This document shows positions 35,456-45,022 of a stretch of DNA of 64,000 nt, in pieces. The notes below the pieces were generated by a model that saw only the letters and a list, made by a program, of their open reading frames with translations, did no database searches and was not told the DNA's origin. Position 1 is the first letter of the stretch; each line of letters begins with the position of its first letter. A program made the translations under genes and the position numbers. Origin of the DNA: Ulvibacter antarcticus (GTDB lineage: Bacteria; Bacteroidota; Bacteroidia; Flavobacteriales; Flavobacteriaceae); the NCBI RefSeq assembly GCF_003688405.1, contig NZ_REFC01000012.1, positions 310,001 through 374,000 of the forward strand. The letters are read 5' to 3'.

Positions 35456-37765
35456 TTAATTTTTGAGCATTTTCTTTACAATATGGCTACCCTTATTGTT
35501 TTGGATCTTCAAAAAATAAACGCCCGGGGCTAATGTTTCCAGTTGATTAAAGCTAATTGTGTTTTCATTATAAATGAATTCAGCCCTTAATTTACGTCCG
35601 TTTATATCGTACATTTCAACTGTACTATTTTCTGAAATCAATCCTTCAATAACAAAACTATCATAAAACGGATTTGGTGTTATTATTACTTCGGAAAGGT
35701 TTTCAGAATTAATCGAGTCTAAAAGATTTGAGTCGTAATCCGCCACTTCAAAATCATCAAAATAAAAACCATCGGAAGAGGAGTTATTAACATTGTTTAA
35801 ATAGAAACGAAATCTAACATTATTTTCACTTGTATAATCTGAAAGATCCACGAATTGCTGTTTCCAACGCTCGCTAAGGGTAAATGTCGTCATATTTTGC
35901 CATGAAGTCCCACTGTCTGTAGAAATCTGAAAGCGCAGTAAGTCTCCATCTCCTAAAGAATATTTCGCCATAAATGATATTCCAGGAAATGAGGTAGAAG
36001 TCAAATCGAATATTTCGTTAAGTTCAAAATAATTCTGCGTAAAAGTGGCGTAAGTTCCGTCATTTGAATCACCAAGACAGCCTATACCGCTATACGAATC
36101 ATCATCTATGGCCCCCCAATCAACACCAACACCGGAAGCCGTCCAATAAAGATTGCCGCTTTCACTATCATCGAAAAATAAAACATCTTTCTCCCCAATA
36201 TTTATAATAATTTCTGAAGTTTCATTTTCCACTCCTTCCTGAAGTGTACTAATAATTAAATTAAAAGAAGTGTCTGAAAAAGTAGGATCTACGGTAATTA
36301 CAAATGGGGCAGAATTATTATCCTGTCTGGTCCTTGCAGCAATATCACCATAGGCAACCACAGGAGAAACAGAAACACCGGAAACTGAAGATTGCACAAC
36401 TACTTCAGAATTTAATGAAGCAGCTCCTACTCCAACATTTTTAACTTCTACGACCAGCTCAAAACTAGATCCAGGCAAGGCAACACCAATTTGGTTATGA
36501 GATTGTACGTCTAGATAGGCACCGGCAATCCAGGACTGATAAAACATAGGGTATACATTTTCGTCTACTAAATCGAAAATCTGACTTTGTGGAGGCCAAA
36601 ATCCACTTAATCCAAGTTCAGGTGTCCAACTGTAAACTCCTTCTGAGTAATAATAGTCAATGGCAGTACCACAAGCATTATACCCAACCATTTCTAATGC
36701 ACTTCCATAAGGGTAATTATTCTCACTTAAAAAAGAGGAAGCCCATTCAGCATATATTTCAAAATCCGGTGGAGTAACGTTTCCATAAGGCATTATAAAT
36801 TTTCCACCATAACAATGGATCGAAAATGATGTCTTGGGTTGAATCAACGCAATTAAATCGCGAACCGCTATAGTTTCAGGTTCTGAAAATGGACCGGTTC
36901 CATGATAAGCAGCTGAGCATTCATTGTTACTAGCACAGGAGCCGTTCTGAGCAAATTCAAATCCGTAGTTTCTATTGAGATCTACTCCCATACACCCTCC
37001 ACTGTTTACGTTCCGGTTTTTACGCCAAAGCCCTCCACCATCGGGATTGGTCTGTTCATTATAAACATATCCATCTGGATTCACCACAGGCACAAAATAT
37101 AGTTCGCGATTATCAATAAGATATTGCACCTGAGGGTTGGTTGCATAATTCTCCAAAAGCCAAAACATATAATTTATATTGGTCGCCATAGACAAAGGCT
37201 CTCGGGCATGATGTAAACTGTCAAAGTAAGCCGCTAATTCTCCTTCGTTACTGTCGGGATTATCAGAAATTTTTACCATCCAAATTTCACGCCCTTCGTA
37301 ACTAAGACCAATACTCGTTTTTGCAGTTATTAGGTTTGGAAAATCCTGTCTCATCTCATCCAACTTAGCCCCTATCTCATCATAGGTATAATATCCTCCC
37401 ATTGATCCAAAATCAAATCCATTGGCCGTAAATTCCGATTTTGTAACATTGCTGCTCTTTTCCAAATCAAGAAGTTGCTGTTGCTTATAATAAGCATTGA
37501 AGTCCGGGATAGTAATTTCAAAAGTAAAATCGGAAGTTGTCAGCATTTCTAATTCGGATGGATTAACATAGAACGAAATTCCATTTTGTGTATCACCTTC
37601 ATAATGGTCAATATCTAAGCCCAATGAAATCAATTGTTCCATTTGGAGGGAATTTTCTAATTGTACCTTCACCTTACTATAGATCAATTGTTGTGAATGA
37701 CCGAAAATTGAATAAAATAAAAGGGAAATAACAAATGTTATTCTAAGTAGCGTATTTGGTTTCAT
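35456..37765 (-). CDS. Secreted M14 zinc carboxypeptidase with T9SS sorting domain
   Basis: 769 residues. Signal peptide ending IFGHSQ; a propeptide-like region to about residue 115; then an M14 carboxypeptidase catalytic domain with zinc site DSLHHAREPLSM (HxxE), the RKNRNVNSGGCMGVDLNRNYG block (cited as NRNVNSGGCMGVDLNRNYG) and catalytic Glu in YSWTPELGLSG. Next come a CARDB-like domain and a jelly-roll domain, and the end ITPNPFYDSFVIEGL ... FLKIQNNKGSHIVKKML is a type A T9SS sorting signal. It digests extracellular peptides. Confidence 0.9.
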   Translation of the reverse strand: MKPNTLLRITFVISLLFYSIFGHSQQLIYSKVKVQLENSLQMEQLISLGLDIDHYEGDTQNGISFYVNPSELEMLTTSDFTFEITIPDFNAYYKQQQLLDLEKSSNVTKSEFTANGFDFGSMGGYYTYDEIGAKLDEMRQDFPNLITAKTSIGLSYEGREIWMVKISDNPDSNEGELAAYFDSLHHAREPLSMATNINYMFWLLENYATNPQVQYLIDNRELYFVPVVNPDGYVYNEQTNPDGGGLWRKNRNVNSGGCMGVDLNRNYGFEFAQNGSCASNNECSAAYHGTGPFSEPETIAVRDLIALIQPKTSFSIHCYGGKFIMPYGNVTPPDFEIYAEWASSFLSENNYPYGSALEMVGYNACGTAIDYYYSEGVYSWTPELGLSGFWPPQSQIFDLVDENVYPMFYQSWIAGAYLDVQSHNQIGVALPGSSFELVVEVKNVGVGAASLNSEVVVQSSVSGVSVSPVVAYGDIAARTRQDNNSAPFVITVDPTFSDTSFNLIISTLQEGVENETSEIIINIGEKDVLFFDDSESGNLYWTASGVGVDWGAIDDDSYSGIGCLGDSNDGTYATFTQNYFELNEIFDLTSTSFPGISFMAKYSLGDGDLLRFQISTDSGTSWQNMTTFTLSERWKQQFVDLSDYTSENNVRFRFYLNNVNNSSSDGFYFDDFEVADYDSNLLDSINSENLSEVIITPNPFYDSFVIEGLISENSTVEMYDINGRKLRAEFIYNENTISFNQLETLAPGVYFLKIQNNKGSHIVKKMLKN

Positions 37766-37824
37766 AATTTCAACTTTATTTTATTCCTCTATTATAGAAT
37801 CAGATCAAAAAATAAAAAGCTAAG

Positions 37825-38052
37825 CTAATTAGAGTTTTCCTTTTTTTTATGACGATACTTTCTACTAATAAAATACAACACAATAAAAATGACCGGAAGA
37901 ACGATATAGATGATGATATCTTCTGTTTTGCTAAAATCAACTGGAGAATTATTGTTGGGATGTGGTACTTCTTTTGGTATTTGCGCCGTTCCCTTTAGTA
38001 TAAAAAGAAAGTTAAGCACTAAAATATGTAGGAATTTTACTTTTTTAAACAT
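37825..38052 (-). CDS. Small membrane protein with signal peptide
   Basis: 75 residues: signal-like N-terminus ending FILKGTAQ, a short Pro/Asn-rich stretch (PKEVPHPNNNSP), one TM helix (IIIYIVLPVIFIVLYFI) and a basic tail RKYRHKKKENSN. Family unknown; the plan resembles small inner-membrane peptides that accompany exported proteases. Same strand as the carboxypeptidase gene, 59 bases upstream. Confidence 0.6.
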   Translation of the reverse strand: MFKKVKFLHILVLNFLFILKGTAQIPKEVPHPNNNSPVDFSKTEDIIIYIVLPVIFIVLYFISRKYRHKKKENSN

Positions 38053-38193
38053 GGTTTATCCTTATAAAACAGAAAATTACGGCTTTTTACAAAAAATAAT
38101 TCACAAATAGTGTTAAGAATTAGGAATTGTAGTTTCAAAGAACTACTATGGAGGGTTATTAAAAATTAGTACCTAAAAAAATCAGGAAAATAT

Positions 38194-39060
38194 ATGAGAC
38201 AACTCAAGATCACGAAGCAGGTTACCAACAGAGAAACAAAATCTTTAAACAGCTACTTACAAGATGTTAGTAAGATTGAATTGATAACTGCAGAAGAAGA
38301 AGTTGAGTTAGCCCAGAGAATTCGTGAAGGAGACCAGGAGGCGTTAGACAAACTAACCCGTTCGAATTTACGATTTGTGATTTCTGTTGCCAAACAGTAC
38401 CAGAATCAAGGACTAACCCTGTCGGATCTTATTAATGAGGGAAATGTTGGATTGGTAAAAGCAGCCAGTCGATTTGATGAAAAAAGAGGATTTAAGTTTA
38501 TATCCTATGCCGTATGGTGGATTCGTCAGTCGATTTTGCAAGCCATATCAGAACAGTCCAGAGTGGTTCGTTTACCACTAAACAAAATTGGAGATATCAA
38601 CAAGATTAGAAAAGCTGCTATTCATTTGGAGCAGGTACACGAAAGAGTACCTTCTGCTTCAGAGATTGCACGTGAAGTTGATATGTCTATTAGCAATGTA
38701 AAACAAGCGCTTAAAAATTCAAGCAGAAGTTTATCGATGGATGCTCCTTTTCAAGAAGGTGAAAACGATAATAATTTATATGACATTTTAAGTTCGGGTG
38801 AGTCACCAAATCCGGATCGAGAATTGATGCAGGATTCGCTTCGAATAGAAATTGGACGTGCCTTAGATACTCTATCTCCAAGAGAGGCAGATGTAGTAAA
38901 ACTAAGTTTTGGATTGAGTGGTCAACCGGCCATGTCACTTCAGGAAATTGGAGACACTTTCGATTTAAGCCGTGAGCGTGTGCGTCAGATTCGTGAAAAA
39001 GCAATTAGACGTCTTAGACAACAATCGAAGAGCCATATCCTAAAAAACTATTTAGGCTAG
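38194..39060 (+). CDS. rpoD: RNA polymerase primary sigma factor RpoD/SigA
   Basis: 288 residues, the short Bacteroidetes form without region 1.1. Region 2: [25 protein letters not shown] (part) and [11 protein letters not shown]; region 3 [16 protein letters not shown]; region 4 helix-turn-helix [20 protein letters not shown]. It directs polymerase to TTG/TAnnTTTG promoters, as found throughout this window. No neighbouring dnaG or rpsU. Confidence 0.95.
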   Translation: MRQLKITKQVTNRETKSLNSYLQDVSKIELITAEEEVELAQRIREGDQEALDKLTRSNLRFVISVAKQYQNQGLTLSDLINEGNVGLVKAASRFDEKRGFKFISYAVWWIRQSILQAISEQSRVVRLPLNKIGDINKIRKAAIHLEQVHERVPSASEIAREVDMSISNVKQALKNSSRSLSMDAPFQEGENDNNLYDILSSGESPNPDRELMQDSLRIEIGRALDTLSPREADVVKLSFGLSGQPAMSLQEIGDTFDLSRERVRQIREKAIRRLRQQSKSHILKNYLG

Positions 39061-39081
39061 ACTTTTTTCGAAATAATATAA

Positions 39082-39130
39082 AATGTAAACCCTCTGTTTT
39101 TATTAAAAAATAGGGGGTTTCTTACATTTT
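39082..39130 (+). terminator. Terminator behind rpoD
   Basis: AATGTAAACCC (39082-39092) pairs with GGGTTT-CT-TACATT, interrupted by two bases, followed by a T run. Confidence 0.6.
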
Positions 39131-39182
39131 TAACGTAATCTAACACTCTAACATCTTATTTAACAAAACTATAAGAGACGTG

Positions 39183-39215
39183 TTGTAATTACTCTTTAGG
39201 AAGCAAATATATTTG
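39183..39215 (+). promoter_or_regulatory. Promoter of the OmpA lipoprotein gene
   Basis: TTG (39183-39185), 22 bases, TATATTTG (39208-39215). The expected transcript start is after 39217, so an in-frame ATG at 39217 cannot be the start. Confidence 0.65.
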
Positions 39216-39240
39216 CATGACAAACCTAAATTTAATTACA

Positions 39241-40104
39241 ATGAAAAAATTAATCGTATTAACGCTATTAGCAGGATCATTCATTACTGTTTCTTGTGTT
39301 TCAAAAAAGAAATATGTTGAACTAGAAGGACAGTATAACGACACTCGTTCTACTCTTTCTAAAACTCAATTGGAGAAAGAAGAAATTGAAGGAAAGCTTG
39401 CCAAAATTGAAGAACGCGTTGCCAACTACAATGCAAAAATTCAATCCCTTTCAACCGTAAATCAAGATTTAACCAATCTTAGCAACGAACGTTTACAAAA
39501 GCATGGAAATGTTGTTCTATCTAACAATGATAAAGAGCAAATGAAACAAGCTTTAGCAAATGTTGATCAAAACGAATTAGCGAAGGCTCAAACGCTTCAG
39601 GATTCTATGAATCTAATCGTATCTTATAACCTTAAGAAAAACTTAGATAGTAGTCTAATCGCAGATGGTCAGGAAGACGACATTAAAATCGACATTAACG
39701 AGACAGTAGTAATGATTACTATTTCTGACAAGCTATTGTTTAATTCCGGAAGCTATAAAGTAAATCCAAAAGCTAACAATTTATTAGAGCGTTTGGCGAA
39801 TGTAATTAATAGTGAGCCTGCTTTAGAAGTTATGGTAGAAGGTCATACTGATGCTCAAACTGTAAAGCCGGGTGCTTATATTAAGGACAACTGGGAATTG
39901 AGCGTTGAGAGATCAACTGCTGTTATTAGAACGTTGCAGGACAAGTATGGTGTTGCTCCGGAAAAATTAATAGCGGCTGGAAGAAGCAGTTACCATCCCC
40001 TAACTGAAAATGACAGCAAAGAAGGTCGTTCTGTTAACAGACGTACAAGAATAGTTATTTTACCTAATCTTGATAAATTCCTTGCGCTTCTTTCTGCGAA
40101 CTAA
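39241..40104 (+). CDS. OmpA-family peptidoglycan-binding lipoprotein
   Basis: 287 residues. MKKLIVLTLLAGSFITVSC is a clear SPII signal with Cys19. Residues 25-85 are a coiled coil; the C-terminal OmpA domain has LLFNSGSYKVNP, VMVEGHTDAQT, NWELSVERSTAVIRTL and EGRSVNRRTRIVI, which bind diaminopimelate in peptidoglycan. It tethers the outer membrane to the wall. Start set by the promoter at 39183-39215. Confidence 0.9.
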   Translation: MKKLIVLTLLAGSFITVSCVSKKKYVELEGQYNDTRSTLSKTQLEKEEIEGKLAKIEERVANYNAKIQSLSTVNQDLTNLSNERLQKHGNVVLSNNDKEQMKQALANVDQNELAKAQTLQDSMNLIVSYNLKKNLDSSLIADGQEDDIKIDINETVVMITISDKLLFNSGSYKVNPKANNLLERLANVINSEPALEVMVEGHTDAQTVKPGAYIKDNWELSVERSTAVIRTLQDKYGVAPEKLIAAGRSSYHPLTENDSKEGRSVNRRTRIVILPNLDKFLALLSAN

Positions 40105-40180
40105 GACTTTGCAATTAAGTACAATATTGTAGATAACAACGCTGTTTTTTTATACATTTTAAGAAAACAACTATACGAAG

Positions 40181-40212
40181 AATGCGACTCCTAAAAGAGT
40201 CGCATTTTTTTT
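40181..40212 (+). terminator. Terminator behind the OmpA lipoprotein gene
   Basis: AATGCGACTC and GAGTCGCATT are perfect 10-base arms with a 6-base loop (40181-40206), followed by T. Confidence 0.85.
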
Positions 40213-40263
40213 ATCCAATTGAAAAATAGCGTACCTTTAATCTCTATTTTAGAAAGGACTACC

Positions 40264-40668
40264 ATGCGCGTTGAAGACTCTAAATACAAGGATAGTTATG
40301 AAAGAAAAGTCGTTCTAGACTCTGGCAACTATTACTTTTTCAAAAAATTCATTGTTGCTGAAAACAAAACCGGGATTCACTTTACTTGGGAAGTTGCAAA
40401 AGAGGTAATTAGTCTTGCTTACGAGCATTACGGTGATGACATTCAAGTTACCTATATTTCCAACAGAGTAAATGAATATACACTCAAAGCGCAAGATTGG
40501 CTTAATTTCTATAAGGAACGCCACCATCTTGAGGCAATCGCAATAGTGGCGTATAATAAATTAGGCATTATGAATGTGATCCTGGAAATGGTTTTTAATC
40601 ATATTAAATTTCGCAAGTTCAACAGCTTAGACGATGCTATAAACTGGGTAGACTCTCTTGATTACTGA
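40264..40668 (+). CDS. Unknown cytoplasmic protein (STAS/SpoIIAA-like)
   Basis: 134 residues, no signal or TM segment. Alternating strands and helices (NYYFFKKFIVAE, WEVAKEVISLAYEHYG, LEAIAIVAYNKLG) look like an SpoIIAA/STAS-like fold that Bacteroidetes carry as single-domain proteins; this is fold-level guesswork. The ATG at 40264 is chosen; a TTG at 40219 sits almost on the terminator behind ompA. Confidence 0.6.
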   Translation: MRVEDSKYKDSYERKVVLDSGNYYFFKKFIVAENKTGIHFTWEVAKEVISLAYEHYGDDIQVTYISNRVNEYTLKAQDWLNFYKERHHLEAIAIVAYNKLGIMNVILEMVFNHIKFRKFNSLDDAINWVDSLDY

Positions 40669-40677
40669 TTGATAATT

Positions 40678-41403
40678 CTATTTAGAAGGTGGCATCGATG
40701 GTCTCACTTCTATCTTACTAGGCAATGTTCTGGGGTTCATTTTTAAAAGATCTACAACCAATTCCCCTATATCCTCGCTCTGAATTTTCCATGAGTCACT
40801 TTCGTTGGGACTATTGCCATTAAAATGTGTTGAAACCGAGCCCGGCATAATAGTGCTCACCTTAACCCCGTGTTTCCGAAGATCTAGCATCACGGCCTGC
40901 GTAAATCCTGTAAGTCCGAATTTACTAGCATTATAAGCACTACCTCCCGCAAAGAAATTAGTGCCCGCCAGACTTGAAATACTAATATAATAGCCTTTGG
41001 TTTTAATAATTTCATCTACAGACGCCTTTAATGTGTAAAAAGCCCCACTTAAATTTGTGTCAATAGTCTCTTGCCATTGTTCTATTGTAAGATCTTGTAT
41101 GGAACCAAAATGTCCTAAACCTGCATTTGCAATTACCACATCCAATTTTCCAAATTCGGCTATGACCTGTTTCACAGCATTTTCCTGACTTTTATAATCT
41201 CTTACATCTGCCGCAATACCTATTGCATGAACCGAATCATTACTAAATTCGTTTAAACGTTTTGCCGCCTCTTTTGCCGATTTTTCCGTTCTTCCTGTCA
41301 CTGCGACATATACTCCGCATTGTAAAAGACTTTCAGCAATTCCGTATCCTATTCCTTTGGTACCACCTGTTATTAAGGCTACTTTTGATCGTAGTGAACT
41401 CAT
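40678..41403 (-). CDS. SDR-family oxidoreductase
   Basis: 241 residues, classical SDR: ITGGTKGIGYGIAESL (NAD(P) loop), VIANAGLG (NNAG), the catalytic Ser in YISISSLAGT and YNASKFG (YxxxK). NAD(P)-dependent oxidoreductase of unknown substrate, close to 3-oxoacyl-ACP reductases. It is convergent with the SpoIIAA-like gene with nine bases between. TAACTTTG (41500-41493, minus strand) upstream is a -7 box. Confidence 0.85.
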   Translation of the reverse strand: MSSLRSKVALITGGTKGIGYGIAESLLQCGVYVAVTGRTEKSAKEAAKRLNEFSNDSVHAIGIAADVRDYKSQENAVKQVIAEFGKLDVVIANAGLGHFGSIQDLTIEQWQETIDTNLSGAFYTLKASVDEIIKTKGYYISISSLAGTNFFAGGSAYNASKFGLTGFTQAVMLDLRKHGVKVSTIMPGSVSTHFNGNSPNESDSWKIQSEDIGELVVDLLKMNPRTLPSKIEVRPSMPPSK

Positions 41404-41545
41404 TATATTTTTGTTTTTTTATTATGTAATTACCATTTAGCACTAATTTTTAGCAATAAACACTTGATTTAGCGGTTATCAACTTCTTTATCCAAAGTTA
41501 CAAAGTGGCAGAGGTTTTCTTCCTAAAATAATACTAAATTTACAC

Positions 41546-42163
41546 ATGCGATTACGACTCACTTTTAGTTTTATAGTCTTTTTTTCTTTTTTTTCTTCGG
41601 AAGCTCACGCACAGAATACGCTGGTAAATATTGCGACTCTCTCTTCGGAATTTTCTTATGAAATACGTTATGCAACGCCCAATAACTTCATAAAAGAAAC
41701 TTTGTACGATTGTGCCGTTTGTTTGCTGCAGCCCGAAGTAGCTGAAGCATTATTGGAAGCCAACCAATATTTCTGTGAATTGGGCTATAGAATACGGTTG
41801 TATGATTGCTATCGTCCGTTAGATGTTCAAAAGAAGATGTGGGCCAAAGTCCCGAGACCTACCTATGTTGCCAATCCTTATGGGAATGGTTCTATTCATA
41901 ACAAAGGCGCAGCAATCGACATGACTATAGAAACTTTAGATGGTTGTTTTGTGGATATGGGTAGTGATTACGATTTCTTCGGAAGGGCTTCTCATATAGA
42001 TAACTTCAATTTTTCAGAAGAAATTATGGCAAATAGAAAGCTACTCATAGATGGAATGCGAAAAGTAGGTTTCAAAACCGTACGTACCGAATGGTGGCAC
42101 TACAGCTTCAGAAAAAACTGGTCCTACCCTACTTTAAATGAACCGCTACCATGTAACGATTGA
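41546..42163 (+). CDS. D-alanyl-D-alanine dipeptidase (VanX/DdpX-like), peptidase M15D
   Basis: 205 residues. Signal peptide ending SEAHAQ, so periplasmic. The zinc sites of VanX are seen: SIHNKGAAIDM (SxHxxGxxxD, His and Asp ligands) and TEWWHYSF (Glu catalytic, His ligand). It releases D-Ala from D-Ala-D-Ala, and in Gram-negatives is used to recycle wall peptides. Not accompanied by VanA/H, so not a vancomycin cluster. Confidence 0.88.
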   Translation: MRLRLTFSFIVFFSFFSSEAHAQNTLVNIATLSSEFSYEIRYATPNNFIKETLYDCAVCLLQPEVAEALLEANQYFCELGYRIRLYDCYRPLDVQKKMWAKVPRPTYVANPYGNGSIHNKGAAIDMTIETLDGCFVDMGSDYDFFGRASHIDNFNFSEEIMANRKLLIDGMRKVGFKTVRTEWWHYSFRKNWSYPTLNEPLPCND

Positions 42164-42270
42164 GACCAGAAAAATCTTTATATTATTTTATCTCCCTACA
42201 CTTTTCAAAGAGTATAATAAAACAGGGAGAAACCGAATTATAAGTAGTAGGTTTATAATTTTTCATACTA

Positions 42271-43197
42271 TTATTGTTTTGAGTCTAGTTCTCTATCTCT
42301 AGGATCTTTTCTAAGTTTTAAAGGAATATCTTCTTCTGTTCTGTAAATCTTCAACTCCATAATATCTGCAGGCAAATTAAAGTCTTTTGCTGCCAGAGCT
42401 TCTTTTACTTTTCTCATTACCATCCCTCTTAGCACTCTCGAAGCTCTTCTATAATCTACGGTATCGACCCAGAAAAACACTTTTAAATTTACGGTACTCG
42501 CAGCCAATTCATCCTCAATTACAAAATTTTGATGTATGTCATCCTTAATTATTTCAGCTTCATTATCCAGTACCGATTGAATCAGTATTTTGGCGGCTTC
42601 GATATTGTCCTCATAGCCTATACCAACCACAAAATCCACACGGTAGAATCCGTCGGCAGTGTAATTTTCGACCGGTTTTGTTAGTACATCACTGTTGGGT
42701 ATATAAATATCCCTTCCGTCGAAGGTCTTAATATGTGAATACCGAAAATTAAGTGCTTTTACCCTTCCGAAGATATCATCAATTTTAATGGTATCATTAA
42801 TGTTAAAAGGTCGGTTAAACGCAAGAATAATACCTGCCAGAAAATTTTTACCTATATCCTGAAACGCAAAACCCAGGACAATTGCAGCTCCACCGGCGGC
42901 GGTCAATATCCCTGTAGCGACCCCACTCAAACCGGCAACTTGTAAGGCAAGCATTATGGTAATCAGAATCAGTACTGTTTTAACAGCCTGGGCCAGAAAC
43001 CTTGACATCAAAGGGTCTTCAGCCTTTTTAAGGATTCTCTTTTTATATATATTCGTAATGAGTTGTGAAATTAGAAATCCGATGACAATTATAAGTATCC
43101 CCAAAGCAATCCTGGGAAGCACCTGTAAAAACTCATTATAATAATTTTCAACGGATGATATTATGGTTTCCGTGGGTGATTGATTTTGTAAATTCAT
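42271..43197 (-). CDS. Mechanosensitive channel, MscS family
   Basis: 308 residues. Two or three TM helices; the pore helix GVATGILTAAGGAAIVLGFAFQ is glycine/alanine rich as in MscS, followed by the beta domain FNINDTIKIDDIFGRVKALN and TFDGRDIYIPNSDV. It opens on membrane tension to release solutes. Divergent from the DUF3817/MscS pair. Confidence 0.9.
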   Translation of the reverse strand: MNLQNQSPTETIISSVENYYNEFLQVLPRIALGILIIVIGFLISQLITNIYKKRILKKAEDPLMSRFLAQAVKTVLILITIMLALQVAGLSGVATGILTAAGGAAIVLGFAFQDIGKNFLAGIILAFNRPFNINDTIKIDDIFGRVKALNFRYSHIKTFDGRDIYIPNSDVLTKPVENYTADGFYRVDFVVGIGYEDNIEAAKILIQSVLDNEAEIIKDDIHQNFVIEDELAASTVNLKVFFWVDTVDYRRASRVLRGMVMRKVKEALAAKDFNLPADIMELKIYRTEEDIPLKLRKDPRDRELDSKQ

Positions 43198-43297
43198 TAA
43201 TGTGCAGATTTTACCTTAAAGATAATTCTACCTTTATTTAAATACATCCTAATCGCATAAAATTTTCTAAAAAATTATACTACTACACTTCTTACCG

Positions 43298-43305
43298 TAT
43301 ATTTG
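43298..43305 (+). promoter_or_regulatory. -7 box of the DUF3817-MscS pair
   Basis: TATATTTG, perfect TAnnTTTG; no TTG at the usual distance upstream. The TTG start codon follows 18 bases later, so the leader is only about 10 bases. Confidence 0.45.
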
Positions 43306-43322
43306 CTTCAAAATATAGCATA

Positions 43323-43601
43323 TTGGAAAAGACTATCAAGACATTTAAGATCATTAGCACATTAGAAGCTATCTCCTTTTTGGTGCTTTTAGGGATTGCA
43401 ATGCCATTAAAATATATCTGGGAACTTCCAAAGATGGTGAGTGTCGTTGGCATGGCACATGGGGTTTTATTCCTTTTGTATATAGCCGGCGCCGTTTATG
43501 TTTCTCAAAAACTCAATTGGAATATTAAAAAACTAATCATTGCCGTATTATGTTCTGTTATTCCTTTCGGGCCTTTTTATGTTGAACGCAACTATCTATA
43601 A
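43323..43601 (+). CDS. DUF3817 membrane protein
   Basis: 92 residues, three TM segments, starting at TTG because no ATG precedes the family start ISTLEAISFLVLLGIAMPLKY. DUF3817 proteins occur alone or fused to transporters; function unknown. Its stop overlaps the ATG of the next gene (TAATG). Confidence 0.82.
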   Translation: MEKTIKTFKIISTLEAISFLVLLGIAMPLKYIWELPKMVSVVGMAHGVLFLLYIAGAVYVSQKLNWNIKKLIIAVLCSVIPFGPFYVERNYL

Positions 43602-44863
43602 TGGGTTCAGAAATCCTTAAATATTACAGTTGTTGGTTTCAGGAATTATTTCTTGATTCGGGCATGAACAATGATCTTGCTATTTTCCTAAATGTAGTAA
43701 TCAATTGTATCGTTCTAATTATTGCTGTGATCATTATTGATTTCATTTGTAAGAAGATTGTTGTTGAATCATTTAAGGCTTTTAGCCACAGCACAAAAAC
43801 AACTTTAGATGATTTTCTCGTACTCAGCAACTTTCCCAAATACGTTGCGCATTTTGTGCCGTTTGCTATTGTCTGGTATTTAATTCCTGTTATTTTTATT
43901 GAGTATCCTGTCATTGCTAAGTTTCTTTTAGGGACAATTGACATTGGAGTAATAGTTCTCTTCGTTTTCATTTTAAGAAGTATTTTAAGATCTATAAGGA
44001 ACTACCTTCAAACTAAAGAAGAATTCCACGATAAGCCTTTACAAAGTTATGTTCAGGTTTTAATGATCTTTGGCTGGGGAATTGCTATCTTTTTAATTAT
44101 TAGCATCTTAACCGGTTATTCTATCGTTAGTTTAGGAACACTTGGAGCTGCTTCTGCCATTTTACTACTTATATTTAAGGATACGATTCTTGGTTTTGTA
44201 GCAAGTATTCAGGTTTCTGTGAATGATATTGTTCGCATTGGAGATTGGATTACTTTTAGTACTTATGGCGCCGATGGTTATGTTACCGAGATCAATCTTG
44301 CAACTGTGAGGGTTCAGAATTTCGACAATACCTACACCACGATTCCTACCTATAGTTTAATTGCAGATTCGTTCCAAAACTGGAGAGGTATGCAGGAATC
44401 TAAAGGAAGACGTATTAAGAGGTCTTTGTGGATAAAGCAGAATTCTGTAAAGTTTTTATCTTCGGAAGAATTAGAAGAACTAAAAAAAATTCAGCTAATT
44501 GCACCATATATTGAACATCGCGAGAAAGAAGTTGATCGTGTGAATACTCAAACTGAAGCAGATAAAAATCTGTTAATCAATGGAAGAAATCAAACCAATC
44601 TAGGGGTTTTTAGAAAATACGCCGATGCATTTCTACATGAAAACCAGGCAATCAATAAAGATCTTTTTTTAATGGTTCGTCATTTAGCACCAACAGATAA
44701 AGGCTTACCCTTAGAGATATTCTGCTTTAGCTACGATAAAAATTGGGAAAATTACGAGCATATTCAGGCAGATATTTTTGATCATCTCATTGCCGCTCTC
44801 CCCTATTTCGGACTAGAAATTTTCGAATCACCTACTGGAAAGGACTTAGAAAAATTAAAGTAG
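43601..44863 (+). CDS. Mechanosensitive channel family protein (YbdG-like)
   Basis: 420 residues, about five TM helices then a MscS core: GTLGAASAILLLIFKDTILGFVAS (pore helix and post-pore motif; quoted in part as LGAASAILLLIFKDTILGF), SVNDIVRIGDWITFSTYGADG, NTYTTIPTYSLI. It resembles the larger YbdG group, with a C-terminal domain. Coupled to DUF3817 by the TAATG junction. Confidence 0.85.
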   Translation: MGSEILKYYSCWFQELFLDSGMNNDLAIFLNVVINCIVLIIAVIIIDFICKKIVVESFKAFSHSTKTTLDDFLVLSNFPKYVAHFVPFAIVWYLIPVIFIEYPVIAKFLLGTIDIGVIVLFVFILRSILRSIRNYLQTKEEFHDKPLQSYVQVLMIFGWGIAIFLIISILTGYSIVSLGTLGAASAILLLIFKDTILGFVASIQVSVNDIVRIGDWITFSTYGADGYVTEINLATVRVQNFDNTYTTIPTYSLIADSFQNWRGMQESKGRRIKRSLWIKQNSVKFLSSEELEELKKIQLIAPYIEHREKEVDRVNTQTEADKNLLINGRNQTNLGVFRKYADAFLHENQAINKDLFLMVRHLAPTDKGLPLEIFCFSYDKNWENYEHIQADIFDHLIAALPYFGLEIFESPTGKDLEKLK

Positions 44864-45022
44864 GTCATTTTCTCTATTAGGCTGTTTTAGTCTTAAACTT
44901 AGTGTCTATAGAGCTTTCCGTAATAAGAATCATATTATTCAAGCTTGGAAAATTTTAAGAAGATTGTAACATAATAGTCCGTTTTGAGACTTACTTTTAC
45001 GTTAAACAATTAATCTTAACTC

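Noticed and set aside
41546-42163. Vancomycin resistance locus
   Set aside because: Only a VanX-like dipeptidase is present; no VanA/VanH ligase or dehydrogenase or two-component genes.
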